Below are positions 1 to 8,587 of a stretch of DNA of 33,052 nucleotides, in pieces (within the stretch, counting starts at the first letter, position 1; each line of letters opens with the position of its first letter). The notes under the pieces are model-generated. The model saw only the letters and a list, made by a program, of their open reading frames with translations. It was not told the DNA's origin and ran no database searches. The DNA comes from a bacterium. Lineage in GTDB: Bacteria; JACRDZ01; JAJRWM01. The stretch spans positions 1-33,052 of the forward strand of contig JAJRWM010000073.1 in assembly GCA_024276815.1 (NCBI GenBank). The letters run 5' to 3'. The position numbers and the translations under genes are program-made.

Positions 1-819
1 GAGGATTACTTCTTTGACAATACTGGTCAGGTTAACTATCGCGAACCTGGTTTTAATTGGTTTGGTAAACAACAAAAGATCTGAAACAATCCGGTTAAGG
101 CTTTGAGCGCCGCTGATTATGTTCCGGGCCAGCTTTTGCTCCTTTGGCATATCCGCCAGGTCCCGATACAAAAGCGAGGCAAAGCCCTCAATGCCCCCCA
201 GCGGGTTTCTTATTTCATGAGCAACGCCCGCCGCCATTTCCCCCAAAGCGGAAAGCCTTTCAGAGCGATGCAACTTCTCCTGCAATTCCTTGATTTCCGA
301 TAAATCATTAAATATCGCGATGGCTCCTTTTTGGTTTTGCGAACTGTCATAGAGTAGTGAGGCGCTGATATCAAGAGGAATTTCCTCTTCCCCCCGCTTA
401 AGATAATATTCGCCAAAGCTGTTCTTTTGGTTTTTTAACGCCTTGTCGAGTTCACGCTTAAAAATTGCCAGGCTCCGGGGTAACGCCTTGCCCAGCACAT
501 CGCTATCCTTAAGCCCGGTAATTTCACCGGCCCGCTTGTTAAAGGTTGTCACTTTCCCCTGATCGTCAATGACGATCAAGCCACTGGTCACACTGTCAAT
601 AATGTTGTTGGCGTATTGTTTCATGTTCTCGACTTCAAGAATCTTGCGTTGCAACTCAAGATTCTTGAGCTCAAGTTCCTTGCTAACGACCTCAAGCCCA
701 TCCTCTAAAGTTTTGTAGGCCTGTTGCAACTTTTGGGTTGTCCGGTTAAAAGCGTCGAAAGCGTCAGCGAGTATATCTTCTTCGCGGTGATAACTCTTTG
801 CTTTAGCTTGGGCTATCAT
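1..819 (-). CDS. PAS-domain sensor histidine kinase (5' part; cut by window edge)
   Basis: This is the N-terminal 273 codons of a two-component histidine kinase; the ATPase domain lies beyond the left edge. The order is a charged helical, probably coiled-coil segment (about 20-70), a PAS domain (about 70-175, with IIDSVTSGLIVIDDQGKV and a GEEEIPLDISAS strand), then a HisKA domain whose H-box AGVAHEIRNPLGG puts the phospho-accepting His at about residue 201. The arrangement resembles NtrB/AtoS-type soluble kinases. No membrane segment is visible, so it is probably cytoplasmic or recruited to a partner. The ATG overlaps the stop of the upstream TPR gene (ATGA), which implies translational coupling and suggests the TPR protein may be its sensor or scaffold (inference). 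The cognate response regulator is not in the window. Confidence 0.93.
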   Translation of the reverse strand, partial: MIAQAKAKSYHREEDILADAFDAFNRTTQKLQQAYKTLEDGLEVVSKELELKNLELQRKILEVENMKQYANNIIDSVTSGLIVIDDQGKVTTFNKRAGEITGLKDSDVLGKALPRSLAIFKRELDKALKNQKNSFGEYYLKRGEEEIPLDISASLLYDSSQNQKGAIAIFNDLSEIKELQEKLHRSERLSALGEMAAGVAHEIRNPLGGIEGFASLLYRDLADMPKEQKLARNIISGAQSLNRIVSDLLLFTKPIKTRFAIVNLTSIVKEVIL

Positions 820-3443
820 GTCCGCTCCCCCAAATAAGCTTTTTGCCGTTTTAACCAGCGCACCGAGAGCTGTTCCTGAGCCGCTTGCTGAGACCAATAG
901 CCATCAGGATATTTTTGCGTGATAAAAACATACGTCTTCTCGGCTTCATCAAACTTTTTCAGCTCGCGCAAAACGTTACCCTTTTGATAATAAGCCCACT
1001 GGATCAGTTCCCCGGTTGCCCCCAGTTCAGTCAGCCCCTTGATAACTCTTTTCAACAGAACAAGAGCCTGGTCATATTTTTCCGTGGCGAAATAGGTATC
1101 AGCCAGCTTGGTTTGGTAAACCAGGACTTTTTCCTCGTTCTCAGCGGTGTCATTGATTAACTCCCGATATATTTTTTCGGCCTCGGAATAACGTTTCAGC
1201 CGAAGGAGCGAACTGGCCAACCGATCTCTACCCTTTTCCCCCAGTCGGGACATCGAAGACGCCTTCAAATAGTTATTGACAGCCAACTGGAATTTTTCAT
1301 CCCAATAAAAGGTGTCACCTATCCTGGTGTAGGCCCCGGCCGCGTATTTACTGTCGGGATGCCGCTCAATATAATCGAAGAGAAAGTCCCTCCCCGCCTG
1401 GTAATCGCCTTTTTCTATCAACAGGTAACCTATTCGATATTGGGCGTCAAGATAAAACTTGTCATTATAATCGCTGGCGGCTACCTTGCGGAAATTCTTA
1501 ATAGCGTTCTCATATAATCGCAGGAACTGCTCGCTACGACCAAACTGGAAATAACGGTTGACATAGTTTGGATATTTAGAAATAGCCCTCTCGTAACTCT
1601 GAGCGCTGTTCATAAAATCCTCCAACTGGTAGTAGCAGTCAGCCAAATAATACATCGCGTCGGCCGTGTACTCTCCGGCTGAAAACTCATCCAGCAGCTT
1701 GTTGAAACTGCCGGCGGCCGCTTCGTAATCCCTCATCTCATACTGGCAGCGGCCAATACGGTATAACGCCTTGTCGAGATAAGTATTCCCCTCAAAACTG
1801 TTAAAATACTCCTGGTAAACAACCAGCGCTTTTTCGAAATTGCGTTCATTATAGAAAAAATCAGCAATCCAAAGGGTTACTTCAGCCCCTCTCTTATATT
1901 CGGGGAAACGGTTTTTGGCCAACTGGTAATATTCAATAGCCTTCTCGAAGTTGGCTTGATTACGGAAGGTATCGCCTATCCGGTAATAGGCGTGAGCGAC
2001 ATAGGGGCTGACGGGGAAATTATCCATAGCCAACAAATACGCGGTGCGCGCCAAGCTGTATTCACCTTGCGCGTAAAACACGTCACAAACGCCAAATTGG
2101 GCCGCGTCGCGGAAAGAACTGTTCAGGTAAAGGTTGATAACTCTTTGGTAGGCTTTTATGGCTTGTCGATAATCCCCAAGATTAAAATTAGCTTTGCCAA
2201 TCAAATACTGGGCTTCACTGGCCATTTCGTGATCAGGATACTTTTTGAGCAGTTCATGAAGCAACTTCAGCGACCGGGAATAATCTCCCTGGGCGAAAAC
2301 ATCTTTCGCTCTTTGGTAACTGGCTGTATCAAACAACTTGTGCTCGGGATAGTTCCTGATTAGATAGGCCAAAATATTTTCCGCCTGGATAAAATTGTTC
2401 AACTGTTCATTCGCGAAAGCGATTTTCCAGAAAGCGTTCCCCTTCTTCTCCTGGTCAGAGGTGCTGTTAATCGCTTTTTCAAACATGGGGATTGCCTTAT
2501 TAAAACCGCCTTCCACCAGGTAAGTATCCCCGATTTTATAAAAGGCGTCGCTTCTTCTAGCAGAGGCGGGGAAACGTTCAATAAATTTCAAATAGGCATT
2601 GCGTGCATAGCTTGTCTCGCCTTGTTTGACATACAAGTCGCCAATCAGCAGCATGATTTCTTCGGCTCTTTCATTACGGGGATAATTAATCAAGGCTTGC
2701 TGGTAGGCGGCAATACTGTTTTCCAGATCCTTGCCTTCCAGGACAGAATCAGCGTAAGCGAAATAAGCCTTTTCCCGATAGGGGCTTTTTTTATAATTAT
2801 CAAGTAATTCCCGGTAACCCCTGGCCGCTTTTTCAAAATGGTTTTGCCGGTACTCGATTCCAGCGATTTTAAACAAGGCCGCGTCATGCCTGGAGCCTTC
2901 AGGAAACTCATCGGGAAGAGATTTTAAAATCCTGAGCGCTTCGCCCGGTTCACCTTTTTTCACTTTGACATCAGCCAGCGCGAGGTAGGCTTCTTCAGCG
3001 CCGGCGCTTTTGGGATACATTATAATAACTCCCATTAGTTCCGCTTCGCTTCTGGCAAGCCGAAAAGCGGCATGGGAAGCCTGGTCGCTATGGGGATATT
3101 TTTCAACAACTTTATTAAATTGCTTTTGCGCCGCAACGATATTATCTTGTTTTAAATAAATGTCACCGATATTGACCAAGGCGTCATCGGCCAGATTGCT
3201 ATCAGGATATTTCTCAACGACTTGTTTAAATTGTTCCAACGCTTTGCTTACCTCATTATTCCTTAAAGCTATTTCCGCTTTAGCGAAACGGCTCTGAGCC
3301 AGGTTAGCGAAATAATAATTAAGGCCGATAAACGCTCCGGCAACCAGCGTTATCCCGGCGATAACGGCCCAGACGATTTTCTTATTTTTGGGTTTCCTGT
3401 AATAATTGCGTATTTTTTTTAATAAATTTTGTTCGGCCGCCAT
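816..3443 (-). CDS. Membrane-anchored TPR-repeat protein
   Basis: An 875-residue protein with a basic N-terminus, one hydrophobic segment at about 24-48 (IVWAVIAGITLVAGAFIGL core) and then TPR repeats to the C-terminus. Repeats show the pattern A-x(3)-Y-x(3)-YP-x-S/D-x(2)-A-x(2)-A-x(3)-I-G-D, as in the BamD/YbgF/YfgM type of tetratricopeptide protein. The likely topology is N-in with the solenoid outside the cytoplasmic membrane, as in YfgM (inference). Its stop overlaps the start of the downstream histidine kinase by 4 bp, and a ribbon-helix-helix-like gene lies about 50 bp upstream, so the three probably form an operon. No enzymatic motif is visible; a protein-protein scaffold is the safe description. 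It shares general architecture with the 807-residue TPR protein at 10547-12970, but that one has a cleavable-type signal peptide. Confidence 0.9.
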   Translation of the reverse strand: MAAEQNLLKKIRNYYRKPKNKKIVWAVIAGITLVAGAFIGLNYYFANLAQSRFAKAEIALRNNEVSKALEQFKQVVEKYPDSNLADDALVNIGDIYLKQDNIVAAQKQFNKVVEKYPHSDQASHAAFRLARSEAELMGVIIMYPKSAGAEEAYLALADVKVKKGEPGEALRILKSLPDEFPEGSRHDAALFKIAGIEYRQNHFEKAARGYRELLDNYKKSPYREKAYFAYADSVLEGKDLENSIAAYQQALINYPRNERAEEIMLLIGDLYVKQGETSYARNAYLKFIERFPASARRSDAFYKIGDTYLVEGGFNKAIPMFEKAINSTSDQEKKGNAFWKIAFANEQLNNFIQAENILAYLIRNYPEHKLFDTASYQRAKDVFAQGDYSRSLKLLHELLKKYPDHEMASEAQYLIGKANFNLGDYRQAIKAYQRVINLYLNSSFRDAAQFGVCDVFYAQGEYSLARTAYLLAMDNFPVSPYVAHAYYRIGDTFRNQANFEKAIEYYQLAKNRFPEYKRGAEVTLWIADFFYNERNFEKALVVYQEYFNSFEGNTYLDKALYRIGRCQYEMRDYEAAAGSFNKLLDEFSAGEYTADAMYYLADCYYQLEDFMNSAQSYERAISKYPNYVNRYFQFGRSEQFLRLYENAIKNFRKVAASDYNDKFYLDAQYRIGYLLIEKGDYQAGRDFLFDYIERHPDSKYAAGAYTRIGDTFYWDEKFQLAVNNYLKASSMSRLGEKGRDRLASSLLRLKRYSEAEKIYRELINDTAENEEKVLVYQTKLADTYFATEKYDQALVLLKRVIKGLTELGATGELIQWAYYQKGNVLRELKKFDEAEKTYVFITQKYPDGYWSQQAAQEQLSVRWLKRQKAYLGERT

Positions 3444-3497
3444 TTTTCCCCTGAGCCAACATTTAACAATATTACCATACTTCTATTAACAATATTA

Positions 3498-3989
3498 TCA
3501 TATCTTTGTATTGCCTATATTCAAGATCTTGTTCTTAGCTACTTCCAGGAGTTGCGCTTCACTTTCGATATTGTCAGGCCTGACCTTGGACCAGATAAAC
3601 AAATCCAGGGCTACCCGGCAAATCTGGCTTTCATTAAGCTGGTTGCCATTGATCGTCCCGCTTCTGTAAGCGTATTCCCGGAGACTCTTTATTTGGTCCA
3701 GGCGCAGTTGGATGTTCTTTTGTTTTATTTTTTGCTTGCGGCTGCGACGGCGGACCTGGGGCGTTTTCCGCGGAGGTAAATCTTCCTGCGGTTCCTCCTG
3801 GCAGGCTTGCGGAGCGACTTCCAGGAGTCCGTTCCTGCGTCTCAGTTCATCCAGGTATCTTATTTGTTTTTCCGCCGCGGTAAGCGTGACCGGTTTTTCC
3901 TGACTAACATTTTCGACTATATCCTCCGCGCCTTTGCCCTCCTGAGCGCGCAATCTTTTAGCTCTTTCACGAATTGTCAAGACATCCAC
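3498..3989 (-). CDS. Hypothetical protein with C-terminal ribbon-helix-helix-like domain
   Basis: About 163 residues. I chose the GTG at 3989 because AAGGAG lies 10 nt upstream; a longer reading frame from 4034 begins with an implausible MGTILLLYCPRR segment and lacks such a site. The N-terminal half is charged and probably helical or disordered, with a very basic patch (RRRSRKQKIKQK) around the middle. The C-terminal third has a short strand (NIQLRLDQ), a helix (IKSLREYAYRS) and a second helix (NESQICRVALDLFIWS), which matches the beta-alpha-alpha plan of ribbon-helix-helix DNA-binding proteins. A DNA-binding regulator of its own operon (TPR protein, histidine kinase) is a reasonable guess, not a demonstrated role. 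Confidence 0.6.
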   Translation of the reverse strand: MDVLTIRERAKRLRAQEGKGAEDIVENVSQEKPVTLTAAEKQIRYLDELRRRNGLLEVAPQACQEEPQEDLPPRKTPQVRRRSRKQKIKQKNIQLRLDQIKSLREYAYRSGTINGNQLNESQICRVALDLFIWSKVRPDNIESEAQLLEVAKNKILNIGNTKI

Positions 3990-4012
3990 TGTTTTTGCTC
4001 TCCTTGGACAAT

Positions 4013-4042
4013 ATAATAGTAGGATTGTACCCAAAATAACAA
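4013..4042 (-). promoter_or_regulatory. Possible sigma70-type promoter for the RHH-TPR-kinase operon
   Basis: On the minus strand TTGTTA (4042-4037) and TATTAT (4018-4013) are separated by 18 bp, in an AT-rich stretch just upstream of the ribosome-binding site at 4005-4000. The leader would be very short, so the assignment is tentative. Confidence 0.3.
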
Positions 4043-4105
4043 TATGATGCTACCATCAATTTGTAGTATATTGCAATAATAATATCGTTGTCAACAAAAA
4101 AAACA

Positions 4106-4256
4106 TTAAAGCAGTAACGCGTCAGTCTTCCGGGGAAAAGACCTTATTTGTCATTCCCGTGCCAACGGGAATCCACTAGATTCCTGCATACGCTGGAATG
4201 ACATTACTGGTTCCCCCACTTCACTGGCGGGTTACTTAAAGCAGTAACGCGTCAGT
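4106..4256. repeat. Direct repeat pair (21 bp) enclosing a nested palindrome
   Basis: Identical 21-bp copies lie at 4106-4126 and 4236-4256; their core AGTAACGCGTCAGT recurs at 10522-10535. Between the first two is a palindrome: TGTCATTCC at 4149-4157 matches GGAATGACA at 4195-4203, with CCCGT/ACGGG and GAATC/GATTC hairpins nested inside. This resembles intergenic REP-type elements. No gene is present here. Confidence 0.7.
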
Positions 4257-4260
4257 TATT

Positions 4261-4338
4261 GGCAGGTTGACTGGTGTCGGGACAAAATGAACCTGCCCCC
4301 GCCAGCTTAGCTAGCGAGGTATTCTGGCGGCATAATAA
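4261..4338. repeat. Copy 1 of the AATGAACCTG palindromic repeat
   Basis: ATGAACCTGCCCCCGCCAGC at 4287-4306 recurs, diverged, at 20666-20685 and 32999-33015. GGCAGGTT at 4261-4268 is the inverse of AACCTGCC at 4290-4297, and CCGCCAG is followed by CTGGCGG, so single-stranded copies can fold. The function is unknown. Confidence 0.55.
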
Positions 4339-4390
4339 AAGAGAATAAGGCTCAAAGGAAGGATTGGCGGCCATTGAGTCTAACGTATTT

Positions 4391-4713
4391 TTAAAACGGC
4401 AGACCCCGAAGCCGCAACGTGTGCAAAATGCTCACCAGCGCTTCAATCCTGGTTCGCAACTCCTTCGCCGGGATTAAATCTTCCCCGTCGTTTATCGGCA
4501 AGGTCCGCAATTTCATGGTCTTGGCCAGAAGCGGGACCGTCGTCCGGCCAAACACTCCGACTCGGGAAATTTCTTTTCTGAATCCGGCACGTCCCGCAGC
4601 AGATGCGCCCGGCAGTTGGCTGTTACCCAGAACTTCCCGCGCCACGTGGCCGCGAGTGGTAGTGTCAAGAATTTTTCGCACATTTTTTGTCGCCCATAAT
4701 CATTAGCGTTCAA
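4391..4713 (-). pseudogene. Possible decayed transposase fragment (two frames)
   Basis: Two overlapping minus-strand frames together resemble the middle of a DDE transposase, perhaps IS66-related. The first frame (4713-4513) carries NCRAHLLRDV followed by EKKFPESECLAG; the other frame (to 4391) carries LLAKTMK and KELRTRIEALVSIL. A frameshift near 4560 would join them, which is typical of an inactivated insertion sequence. There are no intact ends, catalytic residues or terminal inverted repeats that I can define. The resemblance is from memory of family patterns and is weak; the stretch could be non-coding. Confidence 0.3.
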
Positions 4714-4740
4714 TCAAATATCAATAACATTAGCAGCTGT

Positions 4741-4836
4741 TGATGTGTGGGGAAGTCGAAGACTTATCCAAGGATTGTGGATGGCATGCTTTTTGTTATC
4801 CACATGGACGTTGTCATATCCACCGTGCGTGTTTTC
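4741..4836. other. TTATCCACA-rich intergenic stretch
   Basis: TTATCCACA, a perfect match to the DnaA box, is present at about 4796-4804. Three imperfect relatives lie within 80 bp (TTATCCAAG, ATATCCACC, and TGTGGATGG in reverse). No dnaA, dnaN or other origin-linked gene is nearby, so I do not call an origin; it may be a DnaA-titration site or chance. Confidence 0.3.
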
Positions 4837-4923
4837 CAAGTACTAAAAACTTATCAAGCAGGAGGAATCTTAGGTAAGAACGTTAAATGCGCTAACCCTT
4901 ATGTTTTTTTGCTGTCGACGTGA

Positions 4924-4958
4924 GCGCGCCCCTCTTTTTACTTCAAAGAGGGGCGCGC
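4924..4958 (-). terminator. Strong GC-rich stem-loop downstream of acsB
   Basis: A perfect 14-bp stem (GCGCGCCCCTCTTT at 4924-4937 paired with 4945-4958) around a 7-nt loop, 46 bp beyond the acsB stop. It is well placed to end the acs transcript or protect its 3' end. There is no uninterrupted T-run directly after it on the minus strand, so intrinsic termination is not certain. Confidence 0.5.
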
Positions 4959-5004
4959 GGGTTATTCTTTTTTCTCTTGGTCCTACATCTGAGGGTTACA
5001 CACT

Positions 5005-7194
5005 TTACAGAATCGACTCCATGGTCAGAGCGGGGTGCTCTTTCTCAGTCAGAAAGGCAAGCACTTCTTCCGATTCAGTGCCGTTCTCCTCAGTGGCGAT
5101 GCGGTCAAGCAAATCAGCGATACCGGCTTCGCTGGCTCTTTCCTGCAATTCTTCCCGTAATTGTTCTTTTAGATCCTTGGGCATCCAGACCAGACGCTTA
5201 AGACCGCCCTCGGCGGAGATGAATTTGCGGGAAGCGATATATTTACTGCCTACTCCCATAAAACCGGGATTCTGAACGCCGCCGCCAACCGTCCCCGCCA
5301 AAGTTGAAAACTTCATGCCGGACGGCGTCATGCCGGCGTAACCGCGGTGAACGACCATAACGCCGTTGGCCTCAGGCATAATGGCGATGATACATTCGAA
5401 ACAACCGCAGGAGGTCATGGGGTTCTCCATCAAAGAATAAGCGTTAAAGACATCCAGCGAATCATGAGACAGCTTCTTGATGGCCTCGTTAACGCCGCTC
5501 CACTGGCCTTTAACCGCGTCAAGAGTATCATTCTTGACTACCAGCTGGTTAGGACCGTTGGGATTTATCTCGTAAGCGGCTTTACCGTCCAGCCAACTGT
5601 AAGCGCCGCACAGTCCCAATCTTTCCGGCGTAATCATGCAGGCGTGATCCGGGGCAAACGACTGGCACAGGGTGCAGGAATAAAAAACGTCAACCGATTC
5701 ATCCGTCATGCCGGCGACCCGGTCATCTCTTTCCTTGTAAACAGTCGCGGCTTCACTGATAATTCCCTTGACCTTGGCTTCATCGGTATACAAGGTTACC
5801 TGAACCTTGTCCACAATCGCCGGGAATTCGCTGAGTAACTTGGCGTGGATAATATCGCCAATATGCTTGATCCGCAAGCCGGCTTCGTAACCGGTCTTGG
5901 AAATCCGCATCCAGTTCTGATTACGCTGTCCCATGTGCCAGAAGCCCTGAGCACAGTTCAGGTAATCGTGGATTTTCCTTTCCAGTACCGGCTCAAAGTC
6001 TTTCTGCATCTTGCGACCGGCGACCTCAACCAGAATGCCCAGCGGGGAAAGCCGGTAGCCGTCCAGATTATCGAGATCAGGACCGACTATCGTGGTTTTA
6101 TTGTCTTCAACCTCACTCATATCTTTCATGCGCAACCACTCAAACGCCGGGGAACGGGTGCCGCCGAATTCCAGGAAGGTGTCCTCCTTGCGGATTCTTT
6201 CACCTTCAAAGGCCGCGCCGTAAGGCACCGGCACCGGCACGTTGGAAACGTCCACCTTAACGCCGCGCACCTCAATGCAGGTATCAACCAGTTTATCCTG
6301 GTCCAGTTGCTTGACGACCGCTTCATAAGTGGTGACGCCCGAAGGGTGAACTTCCGGGATCTCTGAATCGGCGATCGCCGGGAAGCCCATGTTGATCGCG
6401 CCGGCTCCCGTGGCCCAGATGATATCCGTCAGAGGTCCCAAAACCAGGGCGAAAGCGAAAACGCGGTCCTTGGTGTATTTCAGGATCCGCCGGTAATCGC
6501 CGCCCGCGATCCCGCCGAAGGTTAAAGCGCCCCGGGCGGCCCAGTTCAGAGCGTAAATAGTGGAAATCGTATCAGGACCGAGCGGCACGATATAATGCTC
6601 CCAGCCAATGTCAACTCCCTTTTCCTGTAACTGCTGCAGAACGCCGCCGCTCTCCTGCTCGGCGGAGAGGAAGGTCAGGATACTGCGTTTTTGAAAATCA
6701 CGGACAATTTTAACCGCCCGGTCAGCGCTCTCGGCTTTCCCCAGAATCGCGGCAAAACCAGGCATACGGCCATCAACCAGCTGAATACCCAGTTCCCTGA
6801 GAATCGTATCCGAAAGAAAACCTTCGTAAGGTGTATTGGCGTAAGGATCTTCCATGCCGTCCAGGTAGTATTTCAAACCGGTGTAAATCTCCTCCGCCAG
6901 CATGGTGGCGATTCCGGCGTCCAGAGCGTGTCCCAGGTAGGGGAACCAGAGGTTGTCATTCGGAAGGGGGTGGACCAGTGATTTAACCAGGTCCATAACC
7001 GGCAGTATCTCTTCGACCGTTTGTACTTTACGCCCTGTCAGACATAAGATCATCGGCATGTAATAGGCGGTGTCGGGGAAAATAATCTGGGTCGCGCCGC
7101 TCTTGGCCTCCAAGGTTTCCTTCAGCAGCTTATCCGCCATGCTGACGATGCCCGCGGCGCCATTGATAGCGTTTGTGGCGATAATTTTCGACAT
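5005..7194 (-). CDS. acsB: Acetyl-CoA synthase (CODH/ACS complex, ACS subunit)
   Basis: Acetyl-CoA synthase condenses CO, a methyl group from the corrinoid protein and CoA into acetyl-CoA in the Wood-Ljungdahl pathway. At 729 residues it has the length of the Moorella enzyme, including the N-terminal CODH-binding domain that archaeal CdhC lacks. The A-cluster ligands are visible: Cys507, Cys510, Cys519 and Cys529 (FYSCTLCQSF ... GLCGAYSW) for the 4Fe-4S cluster, and the Cys596-Gly597-Cys598 motif (TSCGCFEC) for the distal nickel, each one position beyond the published Moorella numbers. It is the last gene of the acsF-acsD-acsC-acsB operon, 41 bp after acsC. The CO dehydrogenase subunit (acsA) and the methyltransferase (acsE) are not in the window and must be encoded elsewhere if the pathway works. 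Confidence 0.98.
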   Translation of the reverse strand: MSKIIATNAINGAAGIVSMADKLLKETLEAKSGATQIIFPDTAYYMPMILCLTGRKVQTVEEILPVMDLVKSLVHPLPNDNLWFPYLGHALDAGIATMLAEEIYTGLKYYLDGMEDPYANTPYEGFLSDTILRELGIQLVDGRMPGFAAILGKAESADRAVKIVRDFQKRSILTFLSAEQESGGVLQQLQEKGVDIGWEHYIVPLGPDTISTIYALNWAARGALTFGGIAGGDYRRILKYTKDRVFAFALVLGPLTDIIWATGAGAINMGFPAIADSEIPEVHPSGVTTYEAVVKQLDQDKLVDTCIEVRGVKVDVSNVPVPVPYGAAFEGERIRKEDTFLEFGGTRSPAFEWLRMKDMSEVEDNKTTIVGPDLDNLDGYRLSPLGILVEVAGRKMQKDFEPVLERKIHDYLNCAQGFWHMGQRNQNWMRISKTGYEAGLRIKHIGDIIHAKLLSEFPAIVDKVQVTLYTDEAKVKGIISEAATVYKERDDRVAGMTDESVDVFYSCTLCQSFAPDHACMITPERLGLCGAYSWLDGKAAYEINPNGPNQLVVKNDTLDAVKGQWSGVNEAIKKLSHDSLDVFNAYSLMENPMTSCGCFECIIAIMPEANGVMVVHRGYAGMTPSGMKFSTLAGTVGGGVQNPGFMGVGSKYIASRKFISAEGGLKRLVWMPKDLKEQLREELQERASEAGIADLLDRIATEENGTESEEVLAFLTEKEHPALTMESIL

Positions 7195-7235
7195 AATTTC
7201 ACTCCTTTTTGGGAAATAGTCTGAATTTTATATTT

Positions 7236-8585
7236 TTACTGGTTGAAGTTGCCGGACTTCAGGAACTTGGGAATTTGATTAGCGTCTCTAGGTCCGACAA
7301 TGATCTTCCAGTCACTGAGTTTCTCGCCCAGAGAACCGCTGATGACTGAAACATAACCAGGGATTATTAAATTACGATGATTAACCTTCTCCGCGATGCC
7401 ACTTTCCTGTATATACTCCGCGATCTTGCCCGGCGTGAATTTGCCGGCCGCCCAGCCGGTCAGAACGCTGAGTCCTTCGCTGTTCTGCACCATCAGCCAG
7501 GCCGAGACCTTGGAGGCTTCAATCTCGCCCTGAACCAGGAAAAAGGTCAGGGAAAAGTTGGTGGTAATGAATACCGGCGAGTCCGCGGTGGGTTCGCCGA
7601 TCTGATAAATTTTCTGGGCCACCTGCATTGGTTTTTGCGGATCGGTGTAAATATTCTGTCTCAGAGTGAACAGGGGGATCATCTTCTCTTTTTCAATATT
7701 TCTCAGGACAATCAATGAAGCGTATTTGCAGACGCCAACCGCCGCCAGCATCGCCTCGCCCAGTTCATCATCGAAAATGTCGCCCGGCAAGATCATTACC
7801 GGGTAGCCCAGGGGCTTGAATCCGTTTTTAATGGCCGCCCGCCTGATCTGGGTCAGTTCCTCCAGCATTTGCCGGCCATTTTTGAAGTCGGGGACCAAGA
7901 TCAGGTCGTCAACACCCGCGGCTTTGATTTTCTCAGTCAGAGCGCTTAACTTATCCAGGTCATCAGCGGTCACCGCCAGAGGTACTTTGTACTCTTTCGC
8001 GATTGCAGCCAGTTGCTCGGCGTTGCCCTCATTAGCGACGCCGATTAAGGGGCGCTTCGCCGCGACAACAGCCAGAGCGGCCTTCAGGTTATCAGCGTTT
8101 TGGCTCAATAATATCAAGTTGGCCGATGAATTGTCGCTGACCTGCTGAACCACCGTTTTGAACCGATCGGCGGCACCGGTGGAGCGAACCGCGATAAAAT
8201 CAACTTTCAGGTGCTGACCAACCCGTTCGATTTCAGAATCGTTAACCTGGTCGATTTTAGCTTTGATCTCGTCATCAGAGGTGGAATCATCAATCAGTAC
8301 GGCGAACCCGGGCACGTTATAAAAAGTTTTCTCATGCCGGAAAAGCACAACTTCCTCGCCGACTTTGAAAGCCTGATCGCCGGCGCCGAAAGTAACGCCC
8401 TTGATGGGCGGAGCGGAAGCTTCGTCCAACTGGGAGCGAGCCTCGTCGCTGACGTACGGGCAGGCGTCCAGTTGCACTTGCTTGGCGGCCAATTTCATGG
8501 CGAAAGCCAGGCAGGTCGGGAATTTACACTCCCCGCAATTGGTTTTTGGTAAAAGTTTAAAGATCTGAATACCGGTTAAAGCCAT
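7236..8585 (-). CDS. acsC: Corrinoid iron-sulfur protein, large (gamma) subunit
   Basis: Large subunit of the corrinoid iron-sulfur protein, which carries the methyl group from methyl-tetrahydrofolate to acetyl-CoA synthase. The N-terminal 4Fe-4S domain is clear: Cys17, Cys20, Cys25 and Cys42 in KTNCGECKFPTCLAF ... DACPY, the pattern that binds the low-potential cluster used to reactivate Co(II). The rest is a TIM-barrel domain followed by a C-terminal cobalamin-binding domain (from about 320, with NFSLTFFLVQGEIE and GLSVLTGWAAGKF). The length of 449 is normal for the family. It starts 2 bp after the acsD stop, so the two subunits are tightly co-expressed. Confidence 0.97.
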   Translation of the reverse strand: MALTGIQIFKLLPKTNCGECKFPTCLAFAMKLAAKQVQLDACPYVSDEARSQLDEASAPPIKGVTFGAGDQAFKVGEEVVLFRHEKTFYNVPGFAVLIDDSTSDDEIKAKIDQVNDSEIERVGQHLKVDFIAVRSTGAADRFKTVVQQVSDNSSANLILLSQNADNLKAALAVVAAKRPLIGVANEGNAEQLAAIAKEYKVPLAVTADDLDKLSALTEKIKAAGVDDLILVPDFKNGRQMLEELTQIRRAAIKNGFKPLGYPVMILPGDIFDDELGEAMLAAVGVCKYASLIVLRNIEKEKMIPLFTLRQNIYTDPQKPMQVAQKIYQIGEPTADSPVFITTNFSLTFFLVQGEIEASKVSAWLMVQNSEGLSVLTGWAAGKFTPGKIAEYIQESGIAEKVNHRNLIIPGYVSVISGSLGEKLSDWKIIVGPRDANQIPKFLKSGNFNQ

Positions 8586-8587
8586 AA

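Noticed and set aside
4419-4706. Plus-strand frame of 95 codons in the intergenic region.
   Set aside because: It opposes the transposase-like fragment, has no ribosome-binding site, and resembles nothing I know.
4741-4836. Chromosomal origin of replication.
   Set aside because: Only one exact DnaA box, no evident AT-rich unwinding repeats, and no dnaA, dnaN, gyrB or rpmH nearby.
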